DNA of 64,000 nt, from positions 1 through 64,000 of the forward strand of contig NZ_BCXA01000018.1 in NCBI RefSeq assembly GCF_001894865.1. Direction: 5' to 3'. Shown here one piece after another: positions 46,126 to 56,107 of this stretch. Position 1 is the stretch's first letter, and every line of letters begins with the position of its first letter. Source of the stretch: Rhodococcus maanshanensis NBRC 100610 (GTDB taxonomy: Bacteria; Actinomycetota; Actinomycetes; Mycobacteriales; Mycobacteriaceae). A program made the position numbers and the translations under genes. The notes beneath the pieces were generated by a model that saw only the letters and a list, made by a program, of their open reading frames with translations, did no database searches and had not been told where the DNA came from.

Positions 46126-46139
46126 TGTTTCGCGAAACA
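46126..46139. promoter_or_regulatory. Perfect palindrome TGTTTCGCGAAACA
   Basis: A 14-bp perfect palindrome between the pentapeptide gene (start 46037) and the leuA leader. It may be a dimeric regulator site; I cannot assign the regulator. Confidence 0.55.
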
Positions 46140-46218
46140 AAGCGACCGACGGGTTCCCGGGCTACCGACCTGCCCTTCCGGACCAGGTCCGGGGGCCCGG
46201 TCAGCGATGAGCATCACG

Positions 46219-46235
46219 TCACTCCCGACGGGTGA
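46219..46235. promoter_or_regulatory. TCACC-N5-CGGRTGA motif, site H (one mismatch)
   Basis: TCACTCCCGACGGGTGA. The leuA-leader -10 box TAGACT begins 25 bases downstream. Confidence 0.5.
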
Positions 46236-46260
46236 GATCCGGCGCGATTGCCGAGGCAGG

Positions 46261-48204
<1,944 letters not shown>

Positions 48205-48207
<3 letters not shown>

Positions 48208-48260
48208 GCGCTACGCGCCTGTGCGCGCGTCGTACCCCGATGGGGGTACGACGCGCGCAC
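48205..48260. terminator. Tandem-hairpin terminator module (copy 4)
   Basis: GGCGC-TAC-GCGCC (48207-48219) begins on the last base of the leuA TAG stop. A perfect 18-bp hairpin with base GTGCGCGC follows (48221-48238 with 48243-48260). It lies between convergent leuA and the alkylsulfatase gene. Confidence 0.78.
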
Positions 48261-48292
48261 AGTTCGCTGCGCACCGTCTCGGCTGCGTCACC

Positions 48293-50191
48293 TCAGTCCG
48301 GGGTGACGATGGCGAAGTCGGGGTCCGGCGCGTCGAGGTACCCGGCGAGCTCGGCAAGCTTCGCGACGTCTCCCTCCGCGACGATGGTTCCGTCTCCGAT
48401 CGCCTTCGCGATGTCCGCGCCGCCGACCAACACCCCGAGGAGAACGGGTCGGGTGAGGGTGAAGGTCGCGTCCGCGCCGGTGGATTCGCCGTCGAGGTCG
48501 AAGTGGACCAGCAGCCCGTTGCTGAGTTGCGTCCGGTGCACCAGGTCCTCATCGGTGACCCGCCAGTCGATCACGATGCGCGCCGACCAGGCCCGCGGTC
48601 CGTCGATCCGCAGGGACACCGCGTCGAAGACCTGCTCCACCGTCAGCGCGGCCGCGATGTCCGGGGCGGCGGACGTGGTCGGCGTGCCCACCGGCCCGTT
48701 CCGCAGCTCGTACGCCCCGGTGAGGTAGAAGTTCCGCCAGGTGCCGTTCTCGGCGCCGTAGCCGAGCTGCTCGAACGTGTCGGCCTGCAACGCCTTCGCC
48801 TCCGCGTTGCCGGGTTCGGCGAAGATCACGTAATTGACCACCTGCGCGACCCAGCGGAAGTCACCGGCCGCAAACGACTCCCTTGCCCTGCGCAGCACCT
48901 CGGCCGAGCCGCCCATGAACTCGACGTGCCGTTTCGCGGACTCCACCGGCGGGTGCTCCCAGAGATGCGCGGGATTCCCGTCGAACCAGCCCATGTAGCG
49001 CTGGTAGATCGCCTTGACGTTGTGGCTGACCGAGCCGTAGTAGCCGCGGGTGTGCCAGGCATTCGCCAGCGCGGGCGGCAGCTCGATCTCCTCGGCGATC
49101 TCGATTCCGGTGTGGCCCTGGTTGATCCGCCGCAACGTCTGATCGTGCAGGTAGCCGTACAGGTCCCGTTGCAGGGACAGGAACTCCGTGAGGCGCTCGG
49201 TGCCCCAGGTCGGCCAGTGATGCGAGGCGAACAGCACGTCGGACTTCGAGGCGTACAGGTTGATCGACTCGGTGAGGTACTTGGACCACACGTGCGGATC
49301 GCGGACCAGTGCGCCGCGCAGGGTCAGCAGGTTGTGCAGGGTGTGGGTCGCGTTCTCCGCCATGCACAACGCCCGCAGGTCCGGGAAGTAGAAGTTCATC
49401 TCCGATGGCGCCTCGGTGCCCGGCGTCATCTGGAACTCGATGCGTACCCCGTCGACGGTCTCGGCCTGCCCGGTCGAGGACACGTACACGGTCGGCATGA
49501 TGAGCGTCGGCGTGCCGGTGGACGTCGTCTGGCCCAGCCCGGCGCCGACCCCGCCCCTGGGTCCGCGGGGCAGCGCGGCGCCGTACATGTAGGCGGCTCG
49601 TCGGGCCATCGCGGTGCCTGCGTAGACGTTCTCCTCGACCGCGTGTTCCACGAAACCGACCGGCGCGAGGATCGGGCAGCGCCCCGCGGCCACGTCCTCC
49701 GCCGTGGTGACGCCCTTGACGCCGCCGAAGTGGTCGATGTGCGAGTGGGTGTAGATCACCGCAGTGACCGGGCGATCGCCGCGGTGCTCGCGGTAGAGCG
49801 CGAGCCCGGCGGCCGCGGTCTCCGCCGAGATCAGCGGGTCGATCACGATGACCCCGGTCTCGCCCTCGATCAGAGTCATATTGGACAGGTCCAGCCCGCG
49901 GACCTGATAGACCCGCTCGCTCACCTCGAACAGGCCCTGCTTGGCCACCAATCCGGACTGACGCCACAGGCTCGGGTTCACGGTCGGCGGGCAAGGTCCC
50001 TCAAGGAAGGCATAGGAGTCGTTGTCCCACACCACGTTTCCGTCGGAACCGGTCACCACCCCCGGGGCAAGGGCCGCGATGAACCCCCGCTCGGCGTCGG
50101 CCAGATCGGTGTCGTCGGCGAACGGGAGGGTGTGAGCCGCCCGCTCGTTGGCCGCCGCGACCGTCTCGGTCGCGTCCTCGAAAGTCGTCAT
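48293..50191 (-). CDS. Alkylsulfatase, MBL fold (SdsA-like)
   Basis: A 632-residue protein with a metallo-beta-lactamase domain containing THSHIDHFGG (H149, H151, D153, H154), then an alkyl-sulfatase dimerisation domain and an SCP2-like C-terminal domain, as in Pseudomonas SdsA1. It would hydrolyse medium-chain alkyl sulfates such as dodecyl sulfate and yield sulfate and an alcohol. There is no signal peptide, unlike secreted SdsA1. The ATG at 50191 is used. Together with the arylsulfatase and SulP genes it suggests organosulfur use. Confidence 0.92.
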   Translation of the reverse strand: MTTFEDATETVAAANERAAHTLPFADDTDLADAERGFIAALAPGVVTGSDGNVVWDNDSYAFLEGPCPPTVNPSLWRQSGLVAKQGLFEVSERVYQVRGLDLSNMTLIEGETGVIVIDPLISAETAAAGLALYREHRGDRPVTAVIYTHSHIDHFGGVKGVTTAEDVAAGRCPILAPVGFVEHAVEENVYAGTAMARRAAYMYGAALPRGPRGGVGAGLGQTTSTGTPTLIMPTVYVSSTGQAETVDGVRIEFQMTPGTEAPSEMNFYFPDLRALCMAENATHTLHNLLTLRGALVRDPHVWSKYLTESINLYASKSDVLFASHHWPTWGTERLTEFLSLQRDLYGYLHDQTLRRINQGHTGIEIAEEIELPPALANAWHTRGYYGSVSHNVKAIYQRYMGWFDGNPAHLWEHPPVESAKRHVEFMGGSAEVLRRARESFAAGDFRWVAQVVNYVIFAEPGNAEAKALQADTFEQLGYGAENGTWRNFYLTGAYELRNGPVGTPTTSAAPDIAAALTVEQVFDAVSLRIDGPRAWSARIVIDWRVTDEDLVHRTQLSNGLLVHFDLDGESTGADATFTLTRPVLLGVLVGGADIAKAIGDGTIVAEGDVAKLAELAGYLDAPDPDFAIVTPD

Positions 50192-50232
50192 GGGAACCGG
50201 TGATCCTCTCGTCGATGCGTGTAGACGGAATC

Positions 50233-50287
50233 TGAGTGCTTGCGGCCCGCCTGGGGGCCACAAGCACTCACGGGCGGCGGAGCCGCC
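50233..50287 (-). terminator. Tandem-hairpin terminator module (copy 5)
   Basis: Minus strand: GGCGGC-TCC-GCCGCC (50287-50273) begins with the SHOCT gene stop TAG, then a 16-base-arm hairpin with base TGAGTGCTTG (50270-50255 with 50248-50233, one mismatch). Confidence 0.65.
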
Positions 50288-50637
50288 TATCCAAGCAGCT
50301 TTGCCTTCGCGGCGGCGAACTCCTCGTCGGAGAGCGCCCCCGACTCGTGCAACTGGGCGAGCTGCTGCAGCTTGGCGATGAGGTCGTCGCCCGCGGGCGC
50401 GGCCTGCGGCGCCTGAGCCTGCTGCGCGTACGCGGCCTGGGCCTGGGCTTGCTGCGCGTACGCGGCCTGCTGCTGCGCCGCCTGCTGTTCGGCGTAGGCC
50501 TGCTGCTCCGCGGCCTTCTGCTGGGATCGGCGATTCATCGCGTTGGACGTCGCCTGGGCGGTGCCCGCGATCACGGCGGTGCGCGCAACGGTGCCGAGCA
50601 ATCCGGGGCGGCCGATGCGGCCGGCTCTGAAAACCAT
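50287..50637 (-). CDS. SHOCT domain protein, Gln/Ala-rich
   Basis: A 116-residue protein. After a short basic start (MVFRAGRIGRPGLL) comes a 50-residue Gln/Ala-rich stretch with repeats of AYAQQAQ and AEQQA, probably flexible or coiled, and a C-terminal SHOCT motif (DDLIAKLQQLAQLHESGALSDEEFAAAKAKLLG). SHOCT is a short oligomerisation-like domain at C-termini of many stress-induced proteins. ATG 50637 has AGGAGAGTTTC. It lies 29 bases after the DUF6325 gene in the same operon. Confidence 0.85.
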   Translation of the reverse strand: MVFRAGRIGRPGLLGTVARTAVIAGTAQATSNAMNRRSQQKAAEQQAYAEQQAAQQQAAYAQQAQAQAAYAQQAQAPQAAPAGDDLIAKLQQLAQLHESGALSDEEFAAAKAKLLG

Positions 50638-50665
50638 GAAACTCTCCTGTGCTGGTGCGGGATTC

Positions 50666-51091
50666 CTACAGTGCGGCAGCGACGGCCGCCACGACCGCGT
50701 CGCGGGGGATCTGGACGTGCAGGGCGACCTCGCCACCCGCGCCGCGGACGGTCGACGCGATCTGGCGCGCCCACGTCTCCTCGTAGACGATGATCGCGGC
50801 CGAGGTACCGGGCTCGAGCGAGTCGCGCACCACGTCGAGGTCCTCGTCGCTGATCAGCGCCTTGGCCTCGATCGACAGAATGGCCAGGCCGACCTCGTCG
50901 AGATCCTCGTCGACGTCCACCTGGGTGATGTTGCCGTCTGCGTCCTTCGCGATGTAGACGAGGTCGAGCAGCGTGACGTAGCCCCGCTCGACCACATCCT
51001 GGAGCGCGGCGATGGTTCCGGGATCCACTTGAGCCCCTGGAAAGGTCAGCACCACCAGCTCCACCGGGCCGATGTTCAATGAGTCGCTCAT
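50666..51091 (-). CDS. DUF6325/DUF1269-like protein
   Basis: A 141-residue soluble protein: GPVELVVLTFPGA near the start, RGYVTLLDLVYIAKDADGNITQVDVDEDLDEV in the middle and SLEPGTSAAIIVYEETWARQIASTVRGAGGEV near the end, the pattern of the DUF6325 (DUF1269-related) family often found next to SHOCT proteins in actinobacteria. Function is unknown; stress association is usual. Two copies of the TCACC-N5-CGGRTGA motif lie upstream. Confidence 0.8.
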   Translation of the reverse strand: MSDSLNIGPVELVVLTFPGAQVDPGTIAALQDVVERGYVTLLDLVYIAKDADGNITQVDVDEDLDEVGLAILSIEAKALISDEDLDVVRDSLEPGTSAAIIVYEETWARQIASTVRGAGGEVALHVQIPRDAVVAAVAAAL

Positions 51092-51126
51092 GCCGCCCAG
51101 CCTGCTCCCCTCCGTCTCGAGTCGCC

Positions 51127-51143
51127 TCACCCCACACGGATGA
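51127..51143. promoter_or_regulatory. TCACC-N5-CGGRTGA motif, site G1
   Basis: Exact match (TCACCCCACACGGATGA) between divergent DUF6325 and PLDc_N/SHOCT genes. Confidence 0.65.
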
Positions 51144-51151
51144 ATCGCAAC

Positions 51152-51168
51152 TCACCTGCAAAGGATGA
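51152..51168. promoter_or_regulatory. TCACC-N5-CGGRTGA motif, site G2 (one mismatch)
   Basis: TCACCTGCAAAGGATGA, centre 25 bases from G1. It is the only tandem pair in the window. Confidence 0.55.
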
Positions 51169-51235
51169 TGCCCGCCGCGCCCTACTCTGCGATCCTTTGA
51201 CGAACAGTCAGATCCTTATGTGAATGGAGCTTTTG

Positions 51236-51625
51236 ATGAACGACGTGAACTCGTTTTGGGATTTCCTGTGGCTGATCATCATCACCTTCGCCTTCGTGGC
51301 GTACCTGATGCTGCTCTTCTCGATCATCGGTGACCTCTTCCGCGACCACAAGCTGTCGGGTTGGTGGAAGGCGGTGTGGGTCTTCTTCCTGATCTTCCTG
51401 CCGTTCATCACCGCACTCATCTACCTCATCGCCCGCGGTGACAGCATGACCAAGCGGTCCATCGCCGCAGCTCAGCACCTCAAGGACGAGCAGGACGCCT
51501 ACATCAAGAACGTGGCGGGCGGTAAGTCCCCTGCGGACCAGATCGCGGACGCGAAGGCACTGCTGGACAGCGGCGCCATCACCGAGGCCGAGTTCACGGC
51601 GCTCAAGGGCAAGGCGCTCTCCTAG
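51236..51625 (+). CDS. PLDc_N and SHOCT domain membrane protein
   Basis: A 129-residue protein with two membrane segments: a first helix from LWLIIITFAFVAYLMLLFSI and a second from WWKAVWVFFLIFLPFITALIYLIARG, the PLDc_N (phospholipase-D-nuclease N-terminal) pattern. A SHOCT motif follows (DQIADAKALLDSGAITEAEFTALKGKALS). ATG 51236 has GGAG seven bases upstream; ATG 51224 adds four residues. Divergent from the DUF6325-SHOCT operon, it shares its motif pair, so the three genes form a likely co-regulated stress unit. Confidence 0.85.
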   Translation: MNDVNSFWDFLWLIIITFAFVAYLMLLFSIIGDLFRDHKLSGWWKAVWVFFLIFLPFITALIYLIARGDSMTKRSIAAAQHLKDEQDAYIKNVAGGKSPADQIADAKALLDSGAITEAEFTALKGKALS

Positions 51626-51642
51626 CCTTCTCCCGCATTGCC

Positions 51643-51683
51643 GACGAAACTCCGGGCGCCCCTGCGGCGCCCGGAGTTTCGTC
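51643..51683. terminator. Bidirectional terminator
   Basis: A perfect 18-bp stem (51643-51660 with 51666-51683, loop CCTGC) lies between convergent PLDc_N/SHOCT and LysR genes. Confidence 0.85.
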
Positions 51684-51692
51684 GTCTGTGCC

Positions 51693-52586
51693 TCACCCCT
51701 TCACGTTCGCCGCTTCCTCCCGGAAGGCGGCGAGCACCGCCCCCACCGCGGGTCGGTCCGTCGCGGCGGGCCGGGTTGCCAACTCGTAGATTCGGGCCGC
51801 GCGGACACCGGCCAGGCGCTTGCACACCAGCCCCTGGTGCGCGAGCGCATAACGCGGCATCAGGGCCACCCCGTGGCCCGCCGCGACCAACTCCTCGATC
51901 ACCCGGAAGTCGTTGATGCGCTGGACCACCCGTGGCTGGACCCCGGTGGCGGCGGCCACCGACTGCAGCACGTCGTCGACGGGGAACCCGCCGCGCACGC
52001 TGATCCAGCTCTCGTCCGCCAGCTCGGCGAGCCCCACCTCGGATCTGTCGGCAAGCGGATGCCCCGGGCCGAGGAGCAGGTCGATGGGCTCACGCATCAG
52101 CGCCTCTGTCCGCACCCGGGGCGAGATCAGCGAGGGAGCACGCTCGTCGCGGTGGGTGAGGACCACATCGAAATCGGCCAGTAGCTGCGGCACCGCCGAG
52201 GCCGGCTCGTCCACGTCCTGCGCCTCGATCTCGACGCCGAGGTCGGAGATCCGGGCGAGGACCCCCGGCAGCAGCAACGCGGCGCCGGAGGGGAAGAGCG
52301 CGACCCGGACCCGCCCCCGCGGCGACCCTCGATAGGAGGCCATCTCCGCGCTCGCCCGGTCCAGTGCGGCCAGCACGTCCTCGGCGCGCAGGACCAGCGC
52401 GTGCCCGGCATCGGTGAGTCGCAGGCGACGACCGTCCGGCTCGAGGATCGCGACCCCCGCCTCGCGGGCAAGGATCTTGAGTTGCTGGGAGACCGCCGAC
52501 GGGGTCATCGAGAGTGCGGCCGCCGTCGCCGACACCGTGCCCCGGTCGGCCAGTTCACGCAGCACACGGAGGCGTTCGGCGTCCAT
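51693..52586 (-). CDS. LysR family regulator
   Basis: A 297-residue LysR protein with the N-terminal HTH RVLRELADRGTVSATAAALSMTPSAVSQQLKILAREAG and a type-2 periplasmic-fold substrate domain. It is divergent from the SRPBCC gene and within 3 kb of an EamA transporter, a common LysR partner. The target is not certain. Confidence 0.87.
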   Translation of the reverse strand: MDAERLRVLRELADRGTVSATAAALSMTPSAVSQQLKILAREAGVAILEPDGRRLRLTDAGHALVLRAEDVLAALDRASAEMASYRGSPRGRVRVALFPSGAALLLPGVLARISDLGVEIEAQDVDEPASAVPQLLADFDVVLTHRDERAPSLISPRVRTEALMREPIDLLLGPGHPLADRSEVGLAELADESWISVRGGFPVDDVLQSVAAATGVQPRVVQRINDFRVIEELVAAGHGVALMPRYALAHQGLVCKRLAGVRAARIYELATRPAATDRPAVGAVLAAFREEAANVKG

Positions 52587-52672
52587 GCAGGAAAGCTACT
52601 CTGTCCGGCAACGAACTTCGCCCGCCGCACACCCTCGCCGGTAGCGGCCGGGCCACACATCCGGGGGCAGTC

Positions 52673-53140
52673 ATGGGCTACGCATCCTTCACGAACTGGC
52701 GACTGCTGGAGGGGGACCCGGACGTCATCTGGCACGCCTTCACCCACCCGGTGGAGACCGGACTGTACGAGGAGCACAAGACGGAGACGGTGCTCCTGCC
52801 GGACTTCGCGATGGCCGCCGGGCACGGCTGGGACAGCAGGCACGGCGAGGAGTGCGACTTCGACATCGTCCGCTGGACCATCACCCGGCACGTGCCGAAC
52901 AGGGTGTTCGAGTTCTCCGGCAAGCAGCGGGGCATCCGGCAGGATGTGGTGCTCACCATGGAACCGGCGGATGGCGGCCACATCGTCACCGAGACCATTC
53001 GCTTCCGCCCGGCGTTCAAGGGAAAGCCGGGGGCGCAGCTGCTGTCCTGGCTGCTCCTGGCCACCGGCCTGCTGGCCAAGGTGGGCGACGACCACGGCGA
53101 GTCGCTCGATCTGCTCGAGGAGCACATCGCCGCCGCGTGA
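52673..53140 (+). CDS. SRPBCC family protein
   Basis: A 155-residue START/SRPBCC-type small-molecule or lipid-binding protein: the N-terminus WRLLEGDPDVIWHAFTHPVETGLYEE fits the first helix, FEFSGKQRGIRQDVVLTMEPADGGHIVTETIRFRPAFKG the central strands, and the C-terminal helix SLDLLEEHIAAA ends it. Function unknown. It is divergent from lysR and ends 20 bases before the asnB leader ORF. Confidence 0.8.
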   Translation: MGYASFTNWRLLEGDPDVIWHAFTHPVETGLYEEHKTETVLLPDFAMAAGHGWDSRHGEECDFDIVRWTITRHVPNRVFEFSGKQRGIRQDVVLTMEPADGGHIVTETIRFRPAFKGKPGAQLLSWLLLATGLLAKVGDDHGESLDLLEEHIAAA

Positions 53141-53160
53141 CACGACCGAAAGGCCCCCGG

Positions 53161-53220
53161 ATGTCCCGACAGTTGGCACAAATCCATGATGAGAGCGGGA
53201 TGCGCGGTAACAACGAGTAA
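53161..53220 (+). CDS. Candidate asnB leader peptide (MSRQLAQIHDESGMRGNNE)
   Basis: A 19-codon ORF with GAAAGG seven bases upstream of ATG 53161. It ends in tandem Asn codons (AAC AAC) followed by Glu and TAA, then a GC hairpin 18 bases later and asnB 130 bases downstream. Tandem codons for the product amino acid followed by a terminator-like hairpin fit transcription attenuation. Asn leaders are not something I recognise as established for actinobacterial asnB, so this is a proposal. Confidence 0.55.
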   Translation: MSRQLAQIHDESGMRGNNE

Positions 53221-53238
53221 CCTTCAACAGATTCACAT

Positions 53239-53269
53239 GGCGAGGGCCCGCCACGGTTGGGCCCTCGCC
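53239..53269 (+). terminator. Hairpin between leader ORF and asnB
   Basis: A perfect 11-bp stem GGCGAGGGCCC (53239-53249 with 53259-53269, loop of nine). It could be the attenuator for asnB or simply the SRPBCC terminator. Confidence 0.65.
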
Positions 53270-53349
53270 GTGTTGCGTCATCGACCAACCCAGCGGGTGC
53301 AGGCAAATCGGTCGGCCTCTCCTGCCACGATCCAAAGGAGTTCGGCCCC

Positions 53350-55020
53350 GTGTGTTCGATCCTCGGCATTTTCGATCTGCAGTCCGGCGACGATCTGGCC
53401 GCGCTGCGCGTTCAGGCCGTGGAACTGTCGCGTAGGCAACGGCACCGCGGGCCCGACTGGAGCGGGGTGTTCGTCGGCGACGGCGCGATCCTGGTGCACG
53501 AGCGGCTGGCGATCGTCGACCCCGCCAGCGGATCGCAGCCGCTGCGCTCGCGGGACGGTCACCTCGCGCTGGCCGTCAACGGGGAGATCTACAACCATCG
53601 TGAGCTGCGCGCGGCCAGTGGTTACGACTTCACCACCGGCTCGGACTGCGAGGTGATCAGCGCCCTCTACCGCGACGGGGACGCCGATTTCGTCAACCGG
53701 CTCAACGGCATCTTCGCGTTCGCGCTGTTCGATGCCGAGCAGCAGCGTTTCCTGATCGCCCGCGACCCGATCGGGGTGATCCCGCTGTACTGGGGCCACG
53801 ACGCCCAGGGCCGCATCCTGGTCGCCTCGGAGATGAAGGCGCTGGTGGGGGTGTGCGATGACGTGACCGCGTTCCCGCCCGGCCACATCTACGACAGCGC
53901 GACCGGTGAGCTGCGCCGGTACTACGACAAGCCGTGGCGTGAGCACTCCGCTACGGTCGGCACCGAGGTCAGCCCGCAGGAGCTGCGGCACGCGTTCGAG
54001 CAGGCCGTGCACCGGCAGATGATGACCGACGTCCCCTACGGCGTGCTGCTCTCCGGCGGCCTGGACTCGTCGCTGGTGGCGGCGTGCGCGGCCCGATTCG
54101 CGCGCGACCGCGTCGAGGACGACGACCGCAGCGAGGCCTGGTGGCCGCACCTGCATTCGTTCGCGATCGGGCTGGAGGGCTCGCCGGACCTGGCGGCCGC
54201 CCAGCTCGCCGCCGACGCCCTCGGCACCGAGCACCACGGCTTCGTCTACACCTTCGCCGAGGGCCTCGACGCGCTGCCGGAGGTGATCCGGCACATCGAG
54301 ACGTACGACGTGACCACGATCCGGGCCTCGACGCCGATGTTCCTGCTGGCGCGTCGGATCAAGGCGATGGGCGTGAAGATGGTGCTCTCCGGGGAGGGCG
54401 CCGACGAGATGTTCGGCGGCTACCTGTACTTCCACAAGGCACCGTCCGCGCAGGCCTTCCACGAGGAGACCGTCGCCAAACTCGATGCCCTGCACAGCTA
54501 CGACTGCCTGCGCGCGAACAAGTCGATGATGGCCTGGGGTGTGGAGGCGCGGGTGCCGTTCCTCGACCTGGAGTTCCTCGACACCGCGATGGGCATGGAC
54601 GCCGCCCACAAGATGGCAGGCGGGGGCCGGATCGAGAAGGCCGTGATCCGCGAGGCGTTCGACGGCGCGCTGCCCGAGCAGATCCTGTGGCGGCAGAAGG
54701 AGCAGTTCAGCGACGGCGTCGGCTATGGCTGGATCGACGGGCTCAAGGACCACGCCGAGGCCGTGGTCACCGATGCCGAGCTCGCGTCCGCCGCGGTCGA
54801 GTTCCCGCACAACACGCCGGAGACCAAGGAGGCCTACCTCTACCGGCGGATCTTCGCCCAGCACTTCCCGGGCGAGGCCTGCGCGGCCACCGTGCCCGGC
54901 GGCAAGTCCATCGCCTGCTCCACCCCCGCCGCACTCGAGTGGGACCCGGAGTTCGCCGCGATGGCCGACCCGTCCGGCCGCGCGGTGCAGGGCGTGCACG
55001 AACAGGCGCTCGCGCGATAG
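53350..55020 (+). CDS. asnB: Asparagine synthase (glutamine-hydrolysing), E. coli AsnB type
   Basis: A 556-residue enzyme. GTG is followed at once by Cys2 (CSILGIFDLQSGDD), the glutaminase nucleophile exposed after Met removal. HRGPDWSG, NGEIYNH and SDCEVI complete the N-terminal amidotransferase, and SGGLDSS (PPi loop) with the HSFAIGLEGSPDLAAAQ and ETYDVTTIRAS segments form the synthetase. GVEARVPFLD and LSGEGADEMFGGYLY are typical. It makes asparagine from aspartate, ATP and glutamine. Length and sequence follow the short E. coli AsnB (554) and not the longer mycobacterial AsnB (about 650), which suggests a different lineage or transfer. AAAGGAG precedes the GTG. Confidence 0.95.
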   Translation: MCSILGIFDLQSGDDLAALRVQAVELSRRQRHRGPDWSGVFVGDGAILVHERLAIVDPASGSQPLRSRDGHLALAVNGEIYNHRELRAASGYDFTTGSDCEVISALYRDGDADFVNRLNGIFAFALFDAEQQRFLIARDPIGVIPLYWGHDAQGRILVASEMKALVGVCDDVTAFPPGHIYDSATGELRRYYDKPWREHSATVGTEVSPQELRHAFEQAVHRQMMTDVPYGVLLSGGLDSSLVAACAARFARDRVEDDDRSEAWWPHLHSFAIGLEGSPDLAAAQLAADALGTEHHGFVYTFAEGLDALPEVIRHIETYDVTTIRASTPMFLLARRIKAMGVKMVLSGEGADEMFGGYLYFHKAPSAQAFHEETVAKLDALHSYDCLRANKSMMAWGVEARVPFLDLEFLDTAMGMDAAHKMAGGGRIEKAVIREAFDGALPEQILWRQKEQFSDGVGYGWIDGLKDHAEAVVTDAELASAAVEFPHNTPETKEAYLYRRIFAQHFPGEACAATVPGGKSIACSTPAALEWDPEFAAMADPSGRAVQGVHEQALAR

Positions 55021-55038
55021 CCGACGGCTCAACCCTCC

Positions 55039-55077
55039 ATGGACGGTTGATGTAGAAGAACTACATCAACCGTCCAT
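55039..55077 (+). terminator. asnB terminator, long perfect hairpin
   Basis: A 17-bp perfect stem ATGGACGGTTGATGTAG (55039-55055 with 55061-55077, loop AAGAA) is followed by an AT-rich stretch. Length and perfection also allow an operator role for the transporter downstream. Confidence 0.75.
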
Positions 55078-55123
55078 TTATATTCGATTGTTCTGATACT
55101 TTCGCTCGCTCACGATTGACGGC

Positions 55124-56077
55124 ATGACCAACCGTGATCGAGCCCTCGGACTGACCGTCGCGTTGCTGTGGGGACTGAACTTCCTCGCGATCCGCGCGGG
55201 ACTCGATCACTTCCCGCCGTTCTTCTTCGCGGCATTGCGGTTCCTGGTGATCGCGATCCCCGTTGTGCTCTTCGTGCCTCGGCCGAACGTGCCACTACGC
55301 TGGCTCCTGCTGTACGGGTTCGGATTCGGCGTTGCGCAGTTCGGATTCCTGTTCTGGGCGATGAACACCGGCATGCCGACCGGGCTGGCCTCCCTGGTGC
55401 TGCAGGCCTCGGCGCCGTTCACCGTCCTACTCGGCGCGCTGCTGATGCGCGAGCACGTGAGCCGACGCCAGTTGCTCGGGATCGCGGTAGCGGTCTGCGG
55501 GATGACGATGATCGGCTGGGACCGCGCCCAGCATGCGGCGCTGCTGCCGGTCCTGCTCACCCTCCTCGCCGCGCTCGGCTGGGCCTTCGGCAACCTCGGC
55601 AACCGGCTCGCCAGGGCGGACAATCCGCTGCGGCTGACGCTGTGGATGACCGTGGTGGCGCCGCTTCCCATGCTGGCGCTGTCCGCCGCGGTCGAGGGCC
55701 CCACCGTGGGCTGGTCCGCCCTCGGCGACTCCTTCAGCGCCGACGGCTGGCCTGCCCTCGCCGGACTCGCGTACATCGTCCTACTCGGCACCATCGCGGG
55801 CTCCGGGCTGTGGTCCGCGTTGATGAGCCGCTACCCGGCGGGCGTCGTCGCACCGTTCTCGCTGCTGGTCCCGGTCGTCGGGATCGGAGCCGCCTGGCTG
55901 GTGCTCGGCGAGCGGCCCAGCGTCCTGTCCCTGGTCGGCGCGGTGGTCGTGGTCGGCGGCTGCCTCGGCGGCATGGCACGGGCGACCACTCCGTCCGCCG
56001 TGCGTGGGCCCGCGTCGACGATCCCGGCCCCGGCCGGTCCAGTGACGATGCCCACCCCGGAACCTGCACGAATCTGA
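55124..56077 (+). CDS. EamA family (DMT) transporter
   Basis: A 317-residue drug/metabolite transporter with ten hydrophobic segments in two EamA halves (LLWGLNFLAIRAGLDHFPP at the start of the first half). EamA transporters export amino acids or metabolites. It is transcribed in the same direction as asnB, and the LysR gene at 51.7 kb could regulate it. The function here is only inferred from family. Confidence 0.87.
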   Translation: MTNRDRALGLTVALLWGLNFLAIRAGLDHFPPFFFAALRFLVIAIPVVLFVPRPNVPLRWLLLYGFGFGVAQFGFLFWAMNTGMPTGLASLVLQASAPFTVLLGALLMREHVSRRQLLGIAVAVCGMTMIGWDRAQHAALLPVLLTLLAALGWAFGNLGNRLARADNPLRLTLWMTVVAPLPMLALSAAVEGPTVGWSALGDSFSADGWPALAGLAYIVLLGTIAGSGLWSALMSRYPAGVVAPFSLLVPVVGIGAAWLVLGERPSVLSLVGAVVVVGGCLGGMARATTPSAVRGPASTIPAPAGPVTMPTPEPARI

Positions 56078-56107
56078 CCGTGGCCGCGGGTGTGGAAAAC
56101 TCTGCCC

